From assembly GCA_009746045.1 (NCBI GenBank), contig RPFO01000231.1, forward strand, positions 2,221,900-2,285,899: 64,000 bases of DNA. Reading direction: 5' to 3'. This stretch comes from Mesostigma viride (taxonomy: Eukaryota; Streptophyta; Mesostigmatophyceae; Mesostigmatales; Mesostigmataceae). A model generated the notes under the pieces. It had not been told where the DNA came from, did no database searches, and saw nothing but the letters and a program-made list of their open reading frames with translations. Below, piece after piece: positions 11,111 through 22,178 of the stretch (the first letter of the stretch is position 1; every line of letters begins with the position of its first letter). The position numbers and the translations under genes are program-made.

Positions 11111-11564
11111 GTGCGGTGACAACGGGGTGGCCTTGCAAAGCAGTAGGCCGTGATCTTTGTCCTGCATACTTTGCCCTGTGTAAAACTTTTTCCCACCTGC
11201 ACCGCCTGGATGGCGGTGTGTGTCCCTGTACAACTTCTCCCACGCCGCCATCCAGGCGGCAGGGCAGGTGGCCAAGATTTTCGTGGCTGCCTGAGGGCTG
11301 GCCTTGCACGCCTTGTAAATTACAGTGCCATGGGTGGCACCCGCCTTGTCTAGAAAGGGGATGACGGCAAGCAGAGAGATCTCGGGCGGCTGGGTCTCCG
11401 CCCCTATCCCTGATGTATCCATCTTGGACGCGGAAACAGCAGGGGTGCCGCGGATGCTGGGATGATGCTAGCGACAGACATAGGCCCATGAGCAAATACA
11501 ACCGCCGCACGGACCCTCTACCAATCTTTCTCCGACTGTTGCAAGGAGGAACGGTAAGAGCAGC

Positions 11565-11800
11565 AGCTGGCTGCTATTTGCGGGGGGTCTTACTTACGTA
11601 AATAGCTGGCTGCTATTTGCGGGGGGTCTCACTTACCTGAATAGCTGGCTGCTGTTTGCGGGGAGTCTGTTACCTAAATAGCTGGCTGCTATTTGCGGGG
11701 GGTCTGACTTATCTAAATAGCTAACTGCTATTTGCGGGGCGTCTGACTCACCTAAATAGCTGGCTGCTATTTGCGGGGGGTCTAACTTACCTGCTGTACC
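11565..11800. repeat. Tandem repeat of about 40 bp in intron 8
   Basis: About six units of AGCTGGCTGCTATTTGCGGG followed by a GGTCTxACTTACCTAAAT segment. Confidence 0.92.
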
Positions 11801-12084
11801 GTAAGCCGAATATAAACAGGTTGTTGTATCTTTCGTTCCGCACAAATACAGTGGCTGCCTTGCTCCCACACGATTTGGGCCGTACGTAATACTACTACAC
11901 CTCAAATGATATGAACTGTCTTGCCGATATTTTTATCATTTTCAACGTACTATTATATGTTGAAGAACTATGCCGTGTCCATTGCTTTTGCCCCGCACGA
12001 TCACAACCATGTGTGCGGCTCCTTGTGATCTATCGTGTTGCCTTTCCTCCTGCGCGACCCCAGCAGCGGACGGACTCCAGAAGC

Positions 12085-12265
12085 TATAATACCGCCGCCA
12101 CTTTCTGATACTGCCCCTAGTATTTACTATGATACCGCCCGCAATATCTGATGTTATCTATGATACCGCCGCCACTTTCTGACGCTGCCCCTAGTATTAA
12201 CTATGATACCGCCCGCAATTTCTGATGTTATCTATAATACCGCCGCCATTTTCTGAAAATTCGTA
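12085..12265. repeat. Intronic repeat of about 40 bp
   Basis: Alternating units of ATACCGCCGCCACTTTCTGA, CTGCCCCTAGTATT and ATACCGCCCGCAATxTCTGA lie just before the exon 9 acceptor. Confidence 0.85.
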
Positions 12266-12292
12266 CGATATCGTCCACGAATTCCCCCGCAG

Positions 12293-12718
12293 GGCTTCAT
12301 CGTGCCTGACCGCTCCAACATCACCGCCGCGTCCCAGCTGGATGTGCCCGGTGGCAAGTACTGCGTTCTGCCTGACACCACGTCCCAGGTGAACGCCGTG
12401 AACTATTTCAAGCACGCGGTCGGTGTGGCCGTGCCCGACCGCAGTGCCCGCACCATCCAGGACGCGTTCAACACCGGCAAGTGCTCCTCGTTCACGTCGG
12501 ACAAGTCGATCCTCGTCGAGTCCAAGGCGTATGGCGGGGTCATCCTCCCCGACACGATATCCAGGGAGCCCCTGGGCCCGCTCACGCGCGACGCGGACCC
12601 GCAGTGGACCTCGCTCGTGACTTGGGTGGTCCACACCTTGCTGCTGGCCGAGGCGTATGGCATCACGGCGGCCAACGTGGAGACGTTCCAGTCGACGATG
12701 GCCGAGCCGTTGCGGGTG
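12293..12718 (+). CDS. Exon 9: AapJ-like module 2, core and second lobe
   Basis: The acceptor CCCGCAG ends at 12292. The exon encodes GFIVPDRSNITAASQLDVPG, AFNTGKCSSFTSDKSILVES, VILPDTISREPLGPLTRDAD and VHTLLLAEAYGITAANVETF. These align with AapJ YDAGRCDVYTTDQS, VILPEIISKEPLGPAVRQGD and ALVQAEELGITQANVDEM. Module 1 spreads the same region over two exons (3 and 4). Phase 0; donor GTAGGT at 12719. Confidence 0.9.
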
Positions 12719-12879
12719 GTAGGTGGTCCCCACGGAATCGATTTTGGGTCCTTTGGGTCCTGTTGGGTCCTTGGTAGTTGTAAGTGGTTCTTATCGAGGT
12801 TGGGTCCTTTGGGTCCTTGGTACTTCTAAGTGGTTCTTGTGGAGTTTGGGTCATTTGCGTCCTTGTTTTTTTTAGGTGG

Positions 12880-13725
12880 TTCTGTGGGAGACCTTCCAGT
12901 CGACCATGGGGGAGACGCTGCCCGCGTTTAGGAGGTCCCCGCTTGGCCCCGATTGATCCTGGTGTTCTGCCTTGTGGCGTATTTAGTTTTGAAGGTGTAT
13001 TTGGGTCGATTGACTGGTATGCCACAAGCCGTTGCGTGTGGTAGGTCGCCCGAGGGTGTATGAATAGATTCGTGATATGTTGACAGAATGGGATGCTGAA
13101 GAGTTTGGTTGAGAATAAGGAGGAGCCGGTGTGGGTGGTAGGTAGTCGTCGCTCAAACGCTGGGACGCACATTGGTTTTTCGGTCCTTGGTAGTTTCTGG
13201 TGACTCATTGTCTGGTGGCAGTCGACCATGTGGCGGAGCTGCTGCGCGTGGTGGTGGCCCGACGGTGTGAAATTGCATACTACGTTGTTAGAATGAGAGT
13301 AATTAGAATTGAACGTAATTTGAATCATACTACATTATTAGAATGAATGCTCAGGACTTTCGGTCTGGTTTATGGCCGAGCCATTGCGGGTGGTCGGTTG
13401 CCGCACGGAGTGGAGTTTTGGTCCTTGCTAGGTGTAAGTGGTGATTTGGAGACCTTTCAGTTGAAGATGGCCAAGCCATTGCGCGTGGTGGGTGCCCCCA
13501 GCGGTGGTCATGGTCATCCGTTTTGAAGGTGTATTCGGGTCGATTGACAGGTATGCCACAAAGCCAGTACGCGTGCTAGATGGCCCGGAGGTGTGCAATC
13601 ACCTGCTACCGTGGTGCGTATGACAGCAGTATCTGATTGGAATGTTATGCTTAGGAGTTGTGACTGGTCGCTGGTATATGGCAGAGGCGCTGTGCGTGGT
13701 AGGTGCCCCAGTAGTGTACGTGTAG
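12880..13725 (+). repeat. Serial copies of the exon 9/donor junction in intron 9
   Basis: The exon end (GAGACGTTCCAGTCGACGAT, GGCCGAGCCGTTGCGGGTG, GTAGGTGGTCCCC) recurs near 12890 (GAGACCTTCCAGTCGACCAT), 13023, 13113, 13222, 13372 (GGCCGAGCCATTGCGGGTGG), 13452 (GAGACCTTTCAGTTGAAGAT, GCCATTGCGCGTGGTGGGTG), 13550 and 13680 (GGCAGAGGCGCTGTGCGTGG, TAGGTGCCCC). Many keep a GT donor in the right place. Confidence 0.8.
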
Positions 13726-13803
13726 ATTAGATACGTTGATAGAATGGAACGCTTAAGAGTTGGGTCTGGTATATGCGCTTTAGATGAGCACTGAGGGACC
13801 CAG

Positions 13804-15299
13804 ATGGGCTTCCGCTGCGGCCGTAATACTGTATTGGCCGTCTTTGCTGCACGCCGGCTTGTGGAGGAAATGCGGCTGCTGAGCCCGGGTGAGTACCCTG
13901 TCCACTTGGTCTTCGTGGATCATGTCAAGGCCTTTGACTCAGTACTCTGGCCTGCTCTTTGGAATATACTTGCTCTCTACCGGGTTTCCAAGCCGTTGGG
14001 TGCTGCCCTCCGCAAGTTGTATGAGGGGTCTACAACCCCACACACACGTTTAAGATTCCCAGGTTTAAGATCTTGATACCCTGAATTTAGGAATTTCAGG
14101 TTTAAGATCGCAGGGCTGGTTTTGGTCAAAAGATCTTAAAGTAGATACAAATAGCTGGCAGTGGTATGCGATATAGATTTTGTACTCAGGTGTACCGCAT
14201 TAGGTTTAAGATCGCCTACAGCTCTGAACTTTAAGATCGTCAGCCCTGGATTTGAATTTAGGTTTAAGATCGCAGCCCTGGGTCGGCCGGACCCCGATTT
14301 TAAACGTGTGGGGGGGGGAGGGGGTACGGCATCAGTCCATACGTCGTATGGCACCACCCACCCTTGCCCCCTCCAAATAGGGGTGTGGCAAGGTTGTCAC
14401 CATACCTGTTCATCATTGTCGTGGACTATGTCATGCGCAAGGCGCATGCCCGCTTCGCCAGTGTTGTAGGGCATGCGCCTGGCCTGGTCATTCACAACGA
14501 CCCCAGCACGGGTGGCTATGCGGATGGGACGGAACACCGCCTGGCAGAATTCATCTACGCCGATGATACCACTCTCATCGAGGATATTGAGCATGTCCAG
14601 CTCTGTTTAGACTGCCTGGCCCTGGAAGCACAAGCAGTTGGCCTGGAAATCAGGACGAAGACTGAAGCGATGGCCCTGGGGCTTGACGGTCGCCCCCCAC
14701 CGCTTTTACACCTGCCACACAGCACAGCGGTTCCCTACACCGAGCGTTTTCAACTCTTGGGCAGTTGGCTTCCTGGCACCAAGGATGACATCGATACACG
14801 CATAGGTCTTGCGTGGACGGCTTTGCGTAGATTAGACAGAGTGTGACACGCCAAGGACCTAGGCACTGACCGGAAACGGGATCTTTTCAAGGTTCTTGTT
14901 CTTACTATTCTGACCTATGGGGCGGAAGCCTGGCCACTCACTGAACATCTAGAGTCCAGATTGAATGGTATGGTTACTAGGATGCTTAAGTATATCTTGG
15001 GGGGTGGGGGGAAGTACGGCGAACACCGCCACTTGGCGGCGTTGTATGATGGGATGCCCCGTGTGTCTGATATTATTAGGCAGCGTAGACTACAGTTTGC
15101 TGGCCATCTAGCCCGCACCAATCAGGTTGGTACAGATGAGGGCCCTGCTGGTTCCTTGCGGACTGGCCAGCCCGGGAGATATCTTCTTACATGGCCAGGC
15201 CCTGCCAGGGTTAGGCGACGCGGTGGCCAACATTGGACATACCGCGACATGGTCTTAGCTGACATGCAGAGCAAAGACGCTGTTGGCGTCATCCGCTAA
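13804..15299 (+). pseudogene. Non-LTR retrotransposon (LINE) reverse transcriptase remnant
   Basis: Pieces of a LINE ORF2 sit inside intron 9 in the sense direction. At 13804-14070 there are CGRNTVLAVFAARRLVEEM and VHLVFVDHVKAFDSV (RT catalytic block A). At 14370-14846 there are LSPYLFIIVVDYVMRKA-like text and FIYADDTTLIEDIEHVQ (block C, YADD). An in-frame TGA at 14844 follows. At 14850-15299 the thumb/linker text LTILTYGAEAW and DIIRQRRLQFAGHLARTNQ can be read. A roughly 300-bp insertion between blocks A and C, plus stops, make it dead. The family recurs many times between 40 and 60 kb. Confidence 0.85.
14035..14340. mobile_element. Insertion with TTTAAGATC repeats inside the LINE RT
   Basis: About 300 bp interrupt the RT frame between the EGSTT stretch and the next RT block. 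The motif GGTTTAAGATC recurs at least four times, along with TTTAAGATC variants. Other RT copies in the window (for example 43.8-45 kb) do not show this block. No clear terminal repeats were identified. Confidence 0.5.
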
Positions 15300-15654
15300 A
15301 CCCCTCTTACTCAGATATGGTCGGATATGCAGGATAAGCAACGTTGGGCGGACAGTGTCAATGACTACGACCCCCCACCTGTGGGTCCTAGGAAATATAA
15401 AAAGCATGGTAGGCATAGTTTGCGTGCAAGATTAGCTCGAGGCCTCACTTGAGACCCATATTTTAGACTAGGTGTGGACATCTATGTACATATTGACGTC
15501 TTGGGGAGATGTCCACTGTATCTTAACTTGGGGAATTCAGTGCTCCGTGGTCCCCCAACGGGGACACGAGACTCATTAATTTATTGATGCGCGTGGTAGT
15601 TTTCGTGGCTGGGTATTTTTCTTCGTCCTTGGCACTTCTAGGTGGTCTACTGTC

Positions 15655-15712
15655 TAGTGACAGTTGATAATGGCCGAGCCCTTGGGCATCGTAGGTGGCC
15701 CCTGCTTGGAAA
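15655..15712 (+). repeat. Further exon 9-junction copy beyond the LINE
   Basis: AATGGCCGAGCCCTTGGGC then ATCGTAGGTGGCCCC matches the exon 9 end and donor. It shows that the LINE at 13.8-15.5 kb inserted into an already expanded repeat array. Confidence 0.7.
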
Positions 15713-16478
15713 TCATGGTATGTTGGTATGGCGCATATTTTCAAGGTGGATTCTGGGCTCTTGATGTGTCTCCTGCAAGTCTACTGCACATGTGCGCGGG
15801 CACTGGGCCGGCAAGTTTTTTTTTTATTTTGTCGTAACTTTTTCGAAGTTTATGTATCTTAGTATGATTTCCGGTGCTCCCTGTCTTCCCCAACATGCCC
15901 ACCCGGTGCGCCCCCCCCCCCCCCCAACACACTCACAGCGCCCGTTGGCCAATGTACCTCTGTCTGCCCACATGCCCACATCACCCACATTTCCGCGTGC
16001 CCATGTACCTCTACATGCCCCCATGCCCACGATGCCCCATGCCCCCATCTGCCATTCTATGCCTCCCCCCCCGCCCCCGCCCGGCCTCACGCAGCTGAGC
16101 GCAATTGCCCTTGCGTGTAGTTGTGTTTCCGGTAATTCAGGACTGTCAACCTGACAAGGGAGTTTACTTTCCGCCTGCTCACAACGCCGTCTATGCAAAG
16201 CTAAAATTAGGTTTGAAATCTGCTATTTATGGCCCCATTTTTTCTCCCGCATCCCCTGGCCTCCCTTCCCTAACTGATGTTGTCTGCCCCATCCCTTTTC
16301 CCCTCATCCGGTGTTGTGGTATCCCCCGTCCCTCCCCCCCTTCGGTTGTCGCGGTGTCCCCCTTTTCCCCCACCCCCCATGCGCCGCGTGTCTCCCTTCC
16401 CCCCCCCCTTCTCCCCCGTGCTATCCCCCTGTCCTCACCCCTCCACCCACTGTTGTCGTTTCCCCCTTGCCTCCCCAG

Positions 16479-16781
16479 CTGGGCCTGGTCTCGACCGAGG
16501 GCCTACCCTACCCCGCGCGCAACAACGTGGCGATGATCAAGGCGGTCGGCAACTACGGCGAGATCTACGCGCGCAGCATCCAGGCCTACATCCCCCGCGC
16601 GGGCACCGACAACGCGCTGTGGCTGCAGGGCGGGCTCATGTACCCCTACGTGTTTAATGGCGCGCTGCTTCCCGTGGACCGTTCGCCCCCGCCCCCGCCC
16701 GATAGCGCGGCCAATGGTGCCTATGCGTGGAGCCTCTCGTTGCTGCTGGTCGCAGGGCTCCTCGGGCTCGCCCTATTGTGA
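16479..16781 (+). CDS. Exon 10 (last): end of AapJ-like module 2, Pro-rich linker and C-terminal anchor
   Basis: The acceptor CTCCCCAG ends at 16478. The exon encodes MIKAVGNYGEIYARSIQAYI and NALWLQGGLMYPYV, the end of the SBP fold (AapJ: IVKQVGNYGEVFERN, GLNALWNKGGLQY). A Pro-rich stretch (DRSPPPPPDSAANG) follows, then a hydrophobic run (LSLLLVAGLLGLALL) ending exactly at TGA 16779-16781. A small-residue cluster, a short spacer and a terminal hydrophobic tail are the classic layout of a GPI-anchor signal. A single tail membrane anchor is the alternative. Confidence 0.87.
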   Translation: MGLVSTEGLPYPARNNVAMIKAVGNYGEIYARSIQAYIPRAGTDNALWLQGGLMYPYVFNGALLPVDRSPPPPPDSAANGAYAWSLSLLLVAGLLGLALL

Positions 16782-16929
16782 CAGACAGACTCTGTCACAA
16801 CAGCGTTGTCGCGAAAACATCCATCGTCACAGGAGCATTGTCGCGAGAACTCTGTCACTCACAATTGCTACTCTACCGTGGTGACAACAGCCACCGAACC
16901 AAAAGTTACCGTCACAGCAAGCGCCTTGC

Positions 16930-16995
16930 TTCCCGCGCGCTCGCCCTGTCGCGTCGCGGGGCCCTTCTTGGGCTCACCTTGTTGTGACAGCAGCT
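16930..16995 (+). repeat. Duplicate of the last exon's coding end in the 3' flank
   Basis: CTCGCCCTGTCGCGTCGCGG, GGGCTCACCTTGTTGTGACA resembles the exon 10 end (CTGCTGGTCGCAGGGCTCC, GGGCTCGCCCTATTGTGACA), including the stop codon. The exon-end duplication seen in the introns thus also occurs past the stop. Confidence 0.6.
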
Positions 16996-17358
16996 GCCTC
17001 TTTCCCCAGAACCTCTCGTTTGCAAGCAATGGCACGCGTCTCTAGGTTTGAGGGACCCTGCCCCTTGTCCGAGGAGTCGCCTCCCCGAAGCTCAGTCTCT
17101 CTGCTTGCCGGGGTTTCCTCTGAGGGGAAGGAGAACGCGGGTGGGAACACGACAGTGGCCCTACAAGGCGGTTGGATCACAAAAATGTTGCCCCTTGTTG
17201 CTGGCACCGCTGTACAGTCACTCACGCCTTAAGTTGGGCTGGCTTAAGTTGTGTTCACGCCTTGAGTTGGGTCGAATAGGATTTCGGCATTCCAAGTTCA
17301 ACGTAGTTCAGAATAGTATGTTTTAGTATCTTTAGTTCACATAAGTAGAATTTAGTAG

Positions 17359-17443
17359 AATCATTCACGCCTTAAGTTGGGTTCACGCCTTAAGTTGAGT
17401 TGACCCCTCAAAACCTCGAACCCAACTTAAGGCGTGAATGATT
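17359..17443. repeat. 26-bp perfect inverted repeat with a 33-bp spacer
   Basis: AATCATTCACGCCTTAAG plus GTTGGGTTC (17359-17384) is exactly inverted at 17418-17443. Further CACGCCTTAAGTTGGG copies lie at 17222 and 17384. The rest of 16.8-18.2 kb shows no gene. Confidence 0.8.
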
Positions 17444-18230
17444 GTGCCTCTTGCGTGGAGCCTGGGAGGGAGCTCCTTTTGTTGATGGACTTACCGTGTG
17501 GGGGTGCACAGGGCCAGGCATGGGCTCCCTGCTCCTCAGTCCAGTGGCCCGTGCGCGGATGGGATTGCCTTGACGTGAGGGTATCGACAGGGTACCGCGA
17601 TGGTGGTTGCGGCACAGAAGAAAAAAGCGGCGCTGGGTTCCTTTAGGTCGTGTTGAGACCCTTTTGGTGTCATGGTGGCACTGAAAAATCTTCCCTGCGT
17701 CACCACTCACCTTGTGCCCAGCGCGTCAAGCTTTCCCTGGTGAGTATACCAGGGAGAGGTTTCCATGGAGAGCTTTTTATTGTGAGTGAGCTGCCGTCGC
17801 CACGGCGTATCAAAATGCTGGCAGGGGCTCAGTGTAGGGAGTGGCACCTGGGGCAGGCGAGCCTGCACGAGCTGCTCTCCGCCGTGCATGCTGGCTAGGA
17901 ACCACGGCACTGGAGAGGTTGGCAACTTTTTTCTAGGGCTGGTCTAGGCGACGCGTCCATCGTGGTCAAATGCATCCTTATGCGCTGCGTCGCAAAGCGC
18001 ATGATAATTGATATGATGATTCTCCCGATTTCTGGCCTGCGCTGGTTGTCTCCTTGATGATAAGACGATCGTGTTGGTAGATCGGCATGCTGAGCCAGCC
18101 GCTAGCCGACAACCATTTCAGCGAGAAGTGGCTGGTGTAAGGGTCATGTGGCCATAAAGATTCTGGCATGATTGTCAGCTGCAAGAGGCAGTCGAAGTAA
18201 ATATCTCTCTTGACTGTTTTAATAATTAGG

Positions 18231-18354
<124 letters not shown>

Positions 18355-18639
18355 CGTGTGTGTGTGTTTCTCTCTCTCCCCTGCCTCCCCACCCTCCTCC
18401 CTTTCCTCTCCACTCCTGAGCACTCGTATACTGCGCTTGGAGTGTAACGAGCTGTACTTTTGTGGGACATGGCCGGATGGTTACTGGCCGATCTTCTTAT
18501 TCAAGCGCAAGTTGCTGCCACAGAGGCGCCCTGTGCTAGGATGTATGACGATGCATCCTGGTTGGCATTTCAAGGCGCATAATTAGCATGCTAATAGTTG
18601 TCTCACTAAGGCTGAGGTAGCAATTGACTAAACACGGGC

Positions 18640-18745
18640 TCCCAAATGTTGGGGAGTGACGGAGCACCAGAGTGCTTTAAGTCCCTGAGTGTGCACAGCG
18701 GGCAGGGGGCAGAGACCCCCCCCTTCCCTCATTCCACAGGGTGCA
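18640..18745 (-). repeat. Interspersed repeat family B (inverted copy)
   Basis: GGGCTCCCAAATGTTGGGG, AGTGACGGAGCACC and AGTGCTTTAAGTCCC are the reverse complement of the 46.8 kb and 51.1 kb copies (AGCACTTCCGGGTGCTCCGT, GACTCCCCAACGGGAGCAC). The family ends in a short GTGCTCC/GGGAGCAC hairpin and a TTAA-rich tail. Confidence 0.75.
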
Positions 18746-18879
18746 CAATCAACCCATACAAACGATCCGGCATCCCCCGTGGAATGCTGAGGTGTCCTGA
18801 GGCATGCCTAGGTATGCTGATTAATTAATTAATTAATTTACACGTAGTCTGCTGATTTGTTGAGCTTCGCTCATTTTAT

Positions 18880-19265
18880 GTATGACGCGTGGACGGGCTC
18901 AAAGGGGACCGACCTGCCGTAGGTAGCGTAAAACTAGCGCTTGTCACGAGGGTACTGCACCGGCCGGCCCTTTTTGCGCCGAGGCTGAGTGTGGTTCCGG
19001 AGTGCAGGCGTAGGTAGCTTCTAACATACGTCACTAGACCTTGTACCTGCGCCAGCCGCCAGGCGTGGCGCAACTGTGATGGGCAGTCAGTGCACCTTGT
19101 ACTTGCGCCACCCGGCATGCAGGCCTGCGTGGCGCAATGTGAATGATTGTCAGTACTTAGAGTGGTGTAGGGGACGTAGCGAGGCCTCTATTCAGCTTTG
19201 CAACTTTATCCCAGCATTTGCTGGCAAGGTCGGCTGGCCGGTATGGCGGTTGCGCAGAATGTAAG
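18880..19265 (-). pseudogene. LINE ORF2 C-terminal fragment
   Basis: Nearly identical to 41465-41800. On the minus strand it reads RCTDCPSQLRHAWRLAQVQ and VTYVRSYLRLHS, a segment of the same LINE family. Confidence 0.6.
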
Positions 19266-19774
19266 ATGATGCTATCGGCCTCTCCGGGCGTGGAGAGGCC
19301 TAGAATAAATTTCTTTATGTTTGCCACCAACCGTTACAGGCCACGGTAATGGTTGGTGGGTGGGGGGCTCTACGATTTGAGTGAAAGGGTGTGATTTTCG
19401 GCGCTGGGCCCTCTGACAATGCCCCTCACCCCTGGGTGCGGCAAGCAGCTTCCTGACACTGGGGGAGCTGCGCTTTAAGTCGGACAACGTCAGGGAAGGA
19501 GCCATACAGGCCAGGGCCAGCGGCTACGGTGGAAAGAATCACAGATTGAGGTGAATCTGCCTTAAACGTGGAGATGGCTAGCGCGGGGTGCCAGGGTAGC
19601 CCATAACTGCCAGGAGCCTGACAGCGGACCCGATCTTTCAGCCTGTGGCCAGACGGGAGTTTGGGGGAGGATGCGGGGCTGGAGCAAATCTTGGTGGGAG
19701 GAGCGCACTCTTCATCATTGCCCAGTTTTTCAGCAAAGAGTATTCGCCTGGCGGGGCTGAAATTCTGGCTGTTA

Positions 19775-20560
19775 TATTAATTAATTAGTTAATAGACACG
19801 TGACTGCGTCACGTGAGCATAAGTCCTCAGTGGGAGGGGAACATGGGATGGAATGGATTAATTAATTAATTAATAGACACGTGACTGCGTCACGTGAGCA
19901 TAAGTCCTCAGTGGGAGGGGAACATGGGATGGAATGGATGGTATAAGCTATCTAGGTCCTAGTTACAGGGGTGTGGGCACCGCGGCCCGAATCGCTATGA
20001 ATGCCATACTTGGTCACACGCGGAGCCCCCACTGACTTGGGGGTGGTCTCCTTCATCACTACTTGCCATCTATCCTTGCGCACCATCTGCCTCCATATTA
20101 CAGACAAACCAGGAGGCTGCCCGGGGGTGAGCGCCTAGGTCTAGTGTAGCACATGTCCATGCCGAGTCTATCACGAAAAGTCCACGGGTGGCGGCCCTGC
20201 CGCGCGCGGCCGGGGGCACGCCAGGTGAGGACATATCGCCCAGGCTAGGCGGGCTTGGTGCCAGCTAGTCTATCTGATGTATCTACCTGATCTGTGCGGG
20301 CCAGGTGCCCGGCTAGGCCCAGGCGCCTGTGCCTAATAATGTGGGAAACATAGGGCAAATCAGCGTACAAATCCTCATTACTAATGTGCAAACCAAAGGG
20401 GATGTTAAGGGCCTTGCGCAGCATCTTGGTGACGGCGCCGTCGAGTCGTTGCTCCAGCTCAGGACTGCATCAGTGTCCACGTCTCGGCGCCGTAGGTCAG
20501 GATTGTCAGAATGACGACCTTGAAGAGGTCACGCTTGACGATCCGGGGTAGGGCGGGGTT
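19775..20560 (-). mobile_element. LINE 3' end with hairpin and TTAA-repeat tail
   Basis: A 3'-truncated ORF2 (19.95-20.56 kb, minus strand; closely matching 40.05-40.58 kb) is followed by two copies of the family's 3' terminus. The terminus contains CACGTGACGCAGTCACGTG (an 8-bp stem with a 3-nt loop) and ends in a (TTAA)n tail, seen on the + strand as ATTAATTAATTAATAGACAC. The terminus copies are at about 19775-19840 and 19857-19925. Confidence 0.7.
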
Positions 20561-21366
20561 GCTCCACCAGCAGCGGTGGCTGTTATATTGCCTTTGTTTT
20601 TATCCTGTATGATGCATTATAGGAAAGGCAATAAAGAGTCCGGTTCAACCAGGCGGGCATATCTATGCCGTAAAAAATTTCCTACCAAAACACAAGTCCT
20701 GGTCGGGGCTTTGGCTGAGCAGTTTCCAAGCCAAGGCCTTGAGAGGGTAGAGGGCCTATCATATCGCCACAATGGCTTCAATGCCGGGAAATCCCAGCCT
20801 CAGGGGTGGGGCTGGTCGGATGTGTCCAGGGCTTGTGAGAGACGGTCCGGGGGCGTAAGGCCTAGCTAATGAGCAGCTGGTGGAAACCGCCCCCCTAACG
20901 GGGGAAACGACGTACATGGGTGCCGCCCTGCGTCCGCCGGGAAACCGTAGCGGCCACACGGGGGCGGCAGTACAGCCGCGGCAGCGTGCGGGAGGGGGGC
21001 CATGAATTAATTAGTTAATAGACACGTGACTGCGTCACGTGAGCATAAGTCCTCTACGGCTTCGCAAGGCAACCCCTTTTTAAGGCCTAAAAGTCCTATT
21101 TAAATAGGTATTCCTTGGTTTAAAAATGGATATTTAATTGTTTCCTTGATAATTAATTAAATGGGAAGCCATACTATTTATTGTAGTGCCCTGGTGAGCC
21201 CTTTATTCTTCTGGCTGGTCTGTCGCCCGTCCCATTTCTTCTCCTCTAGCCTTATTTGTCAGGGGTGGCTGTTTGGGAGGTAAAAAGTTCCCATCCCCCG
21301 CAGTGGGAAACTGAGAGCTCTGCCTGCGGTGCTCTCTTTATTGCGCGTGCAGGTGGCCAGGGTTGA
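20561..21366. other. Host-virus junction region without recognisable gene
   Basis: Contains another LINE 3' terminus at about 21003-21055 and AT-rich sequence to 21.2 kb. The dense viral-type coding starts at 21367, so the left edge of the endogenous viral block lies here. Confidence 0.5.
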
Positions 21367-22035
21367 CTAGAATCGCATGGCCTTCTTGAGGATGTCGCGG
21401 CACTCGTCGATCACGTCCTGCACGACTTTGCGCGGGTCATCCCCGTGGTCCAGGTCCCTCTTGCGCTTGATGCCGACGTCCATGAACTGGTTGGCCACGT
21501 CGACGTATCTGTCCAGCAGCTCCTGCCTGCGCTCCTGGTAGGCGGCCTTCCACTTGGCGGCCTCGGCCTCGAACCTGTCCCTCTCCTGCTCGAGGTTGAA
21601 CTTGTCCTTGTCGGCCTTCCGCTCGGTGGCCAGCTCGTCCTGGAAGTGCTGCTTGGCCTGGAACTTGAGCTCCTTGTGGATGGCCGTGACCTGGGCCTGC
21701 GCGTCCTCAACCTTGGCGGCGTGCTCCTTGTTGGCCTGCACCAGCTCCTTTTGAAGCTTTGCTGCCTCCGCTCTCTCCTTCTCCGATACCGTGACCTTGT
21801 CCGCCAGGTCCTTCAACATGGCCACCTGCAGGTTGTGGTGCTGGTGGATGAGGGCCAGCTGCCTCTCCTGGTGCTCGGATACCACGGCCAGCAGGCGATT
21901 CTCCATCTCCTCGTCGCGAGCCTTGCCGTTCTCCACGTCCTGGGCGTAGATGCCCAGTGCCAGCTCGGCCACCTTGAGGGAGTCGCCCGCGAACAGCTCG
22001 CTGGCCACCTGGATGGGGCGCCGCGGGACGTGGAG
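21367..22035 (-). CDS. 5'-truncated KilA-N/Bro-N-type coiled-coil protein
   Basis: The minus-strand frame encodes IQVASELFAGDSLKVAELAL, then a long charged alpha-helical coiled coil (KERAEAAKLQKELVQANKEH), ending KAMRF at 21367. The first segment resembles the LLERYLEADRSLAEDIL stretch of the 30550-31452 protein, which follows a Bro-N-like domain there. The expected N-terminal domain is missing: the frame runs into the inversion breakpoint at 22036-22040. The open frame continues to 22233, but that part is antisense to a desulfurase fragment. Such proteins are common in large DNA viruses, often with DNA-binding N-termini. Probably a gene remnant. Confidence 0.6.
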   Translation of the reverse strand, partial: LHVPRRPIQVASELFAGDSLKVAELALGIYAQDVENGKARDEEMENRLLAVVSEHQERQLALIHQHHNLQVAMLKDLADKVTVSEKERAEAAKLQKELVQANKEHAAKVEDAQAQVTAIHKELKFQAKQHFQDELATERKADKDKFNLEQERDRFEAEAAKWKAAYQERRQELLDRYVDVANQFMDVGIKRKRDLDHGDDPRKVVQDVIDECRDILKKAMRF

Positions 22036-22122
22036 GCCGGGACCATCCGCATCGGTTTTTCGGTCTACAACACCACGGCGGACGTGCACAGGCTGATGGA
22101 GTGCCTGAGGAAGATGCACTGA
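22036..22122 (+). pseudogene. Detached 3' end of the cysteine desulfurase gene
   Basis: The plus frame reads GTIRIGFSVYNTTADVHRLM, then ECLRKMH and a stop at 22120-22122. This is the typical C-terminus of class-V aminotransferase cysteine desulfurases (IRxSxxxYNTxxDVxxLxxxL). Upstream the frame is only antisense to the coiled-coil gene. The gene at 29406-30497 on the other strand lacks exactly this part. The two ends share GCCGG, in the same reading phase, at 22036-22040 and 29440-29444. It is read as the product of an inversion. Confidence 0.8.
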
Positions 22123-22178
22123 AAATATATAGACGGGGCAAAAAAATATCCGAGTAACTAGTACACAGCGACCATACC

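Noticed and set aside
18880-19265. Candidate host zinc-finger gene
   Set aside because: The same sequence recurs at 41.5 kb as part of a LINE tail.
21445-22035. Long + strand frame opposite the coiled-coil gene
   Set aside because: Its composition is the antisense shadow of the coiled coil; only its last 87 bp (desulfurase tail) are real.
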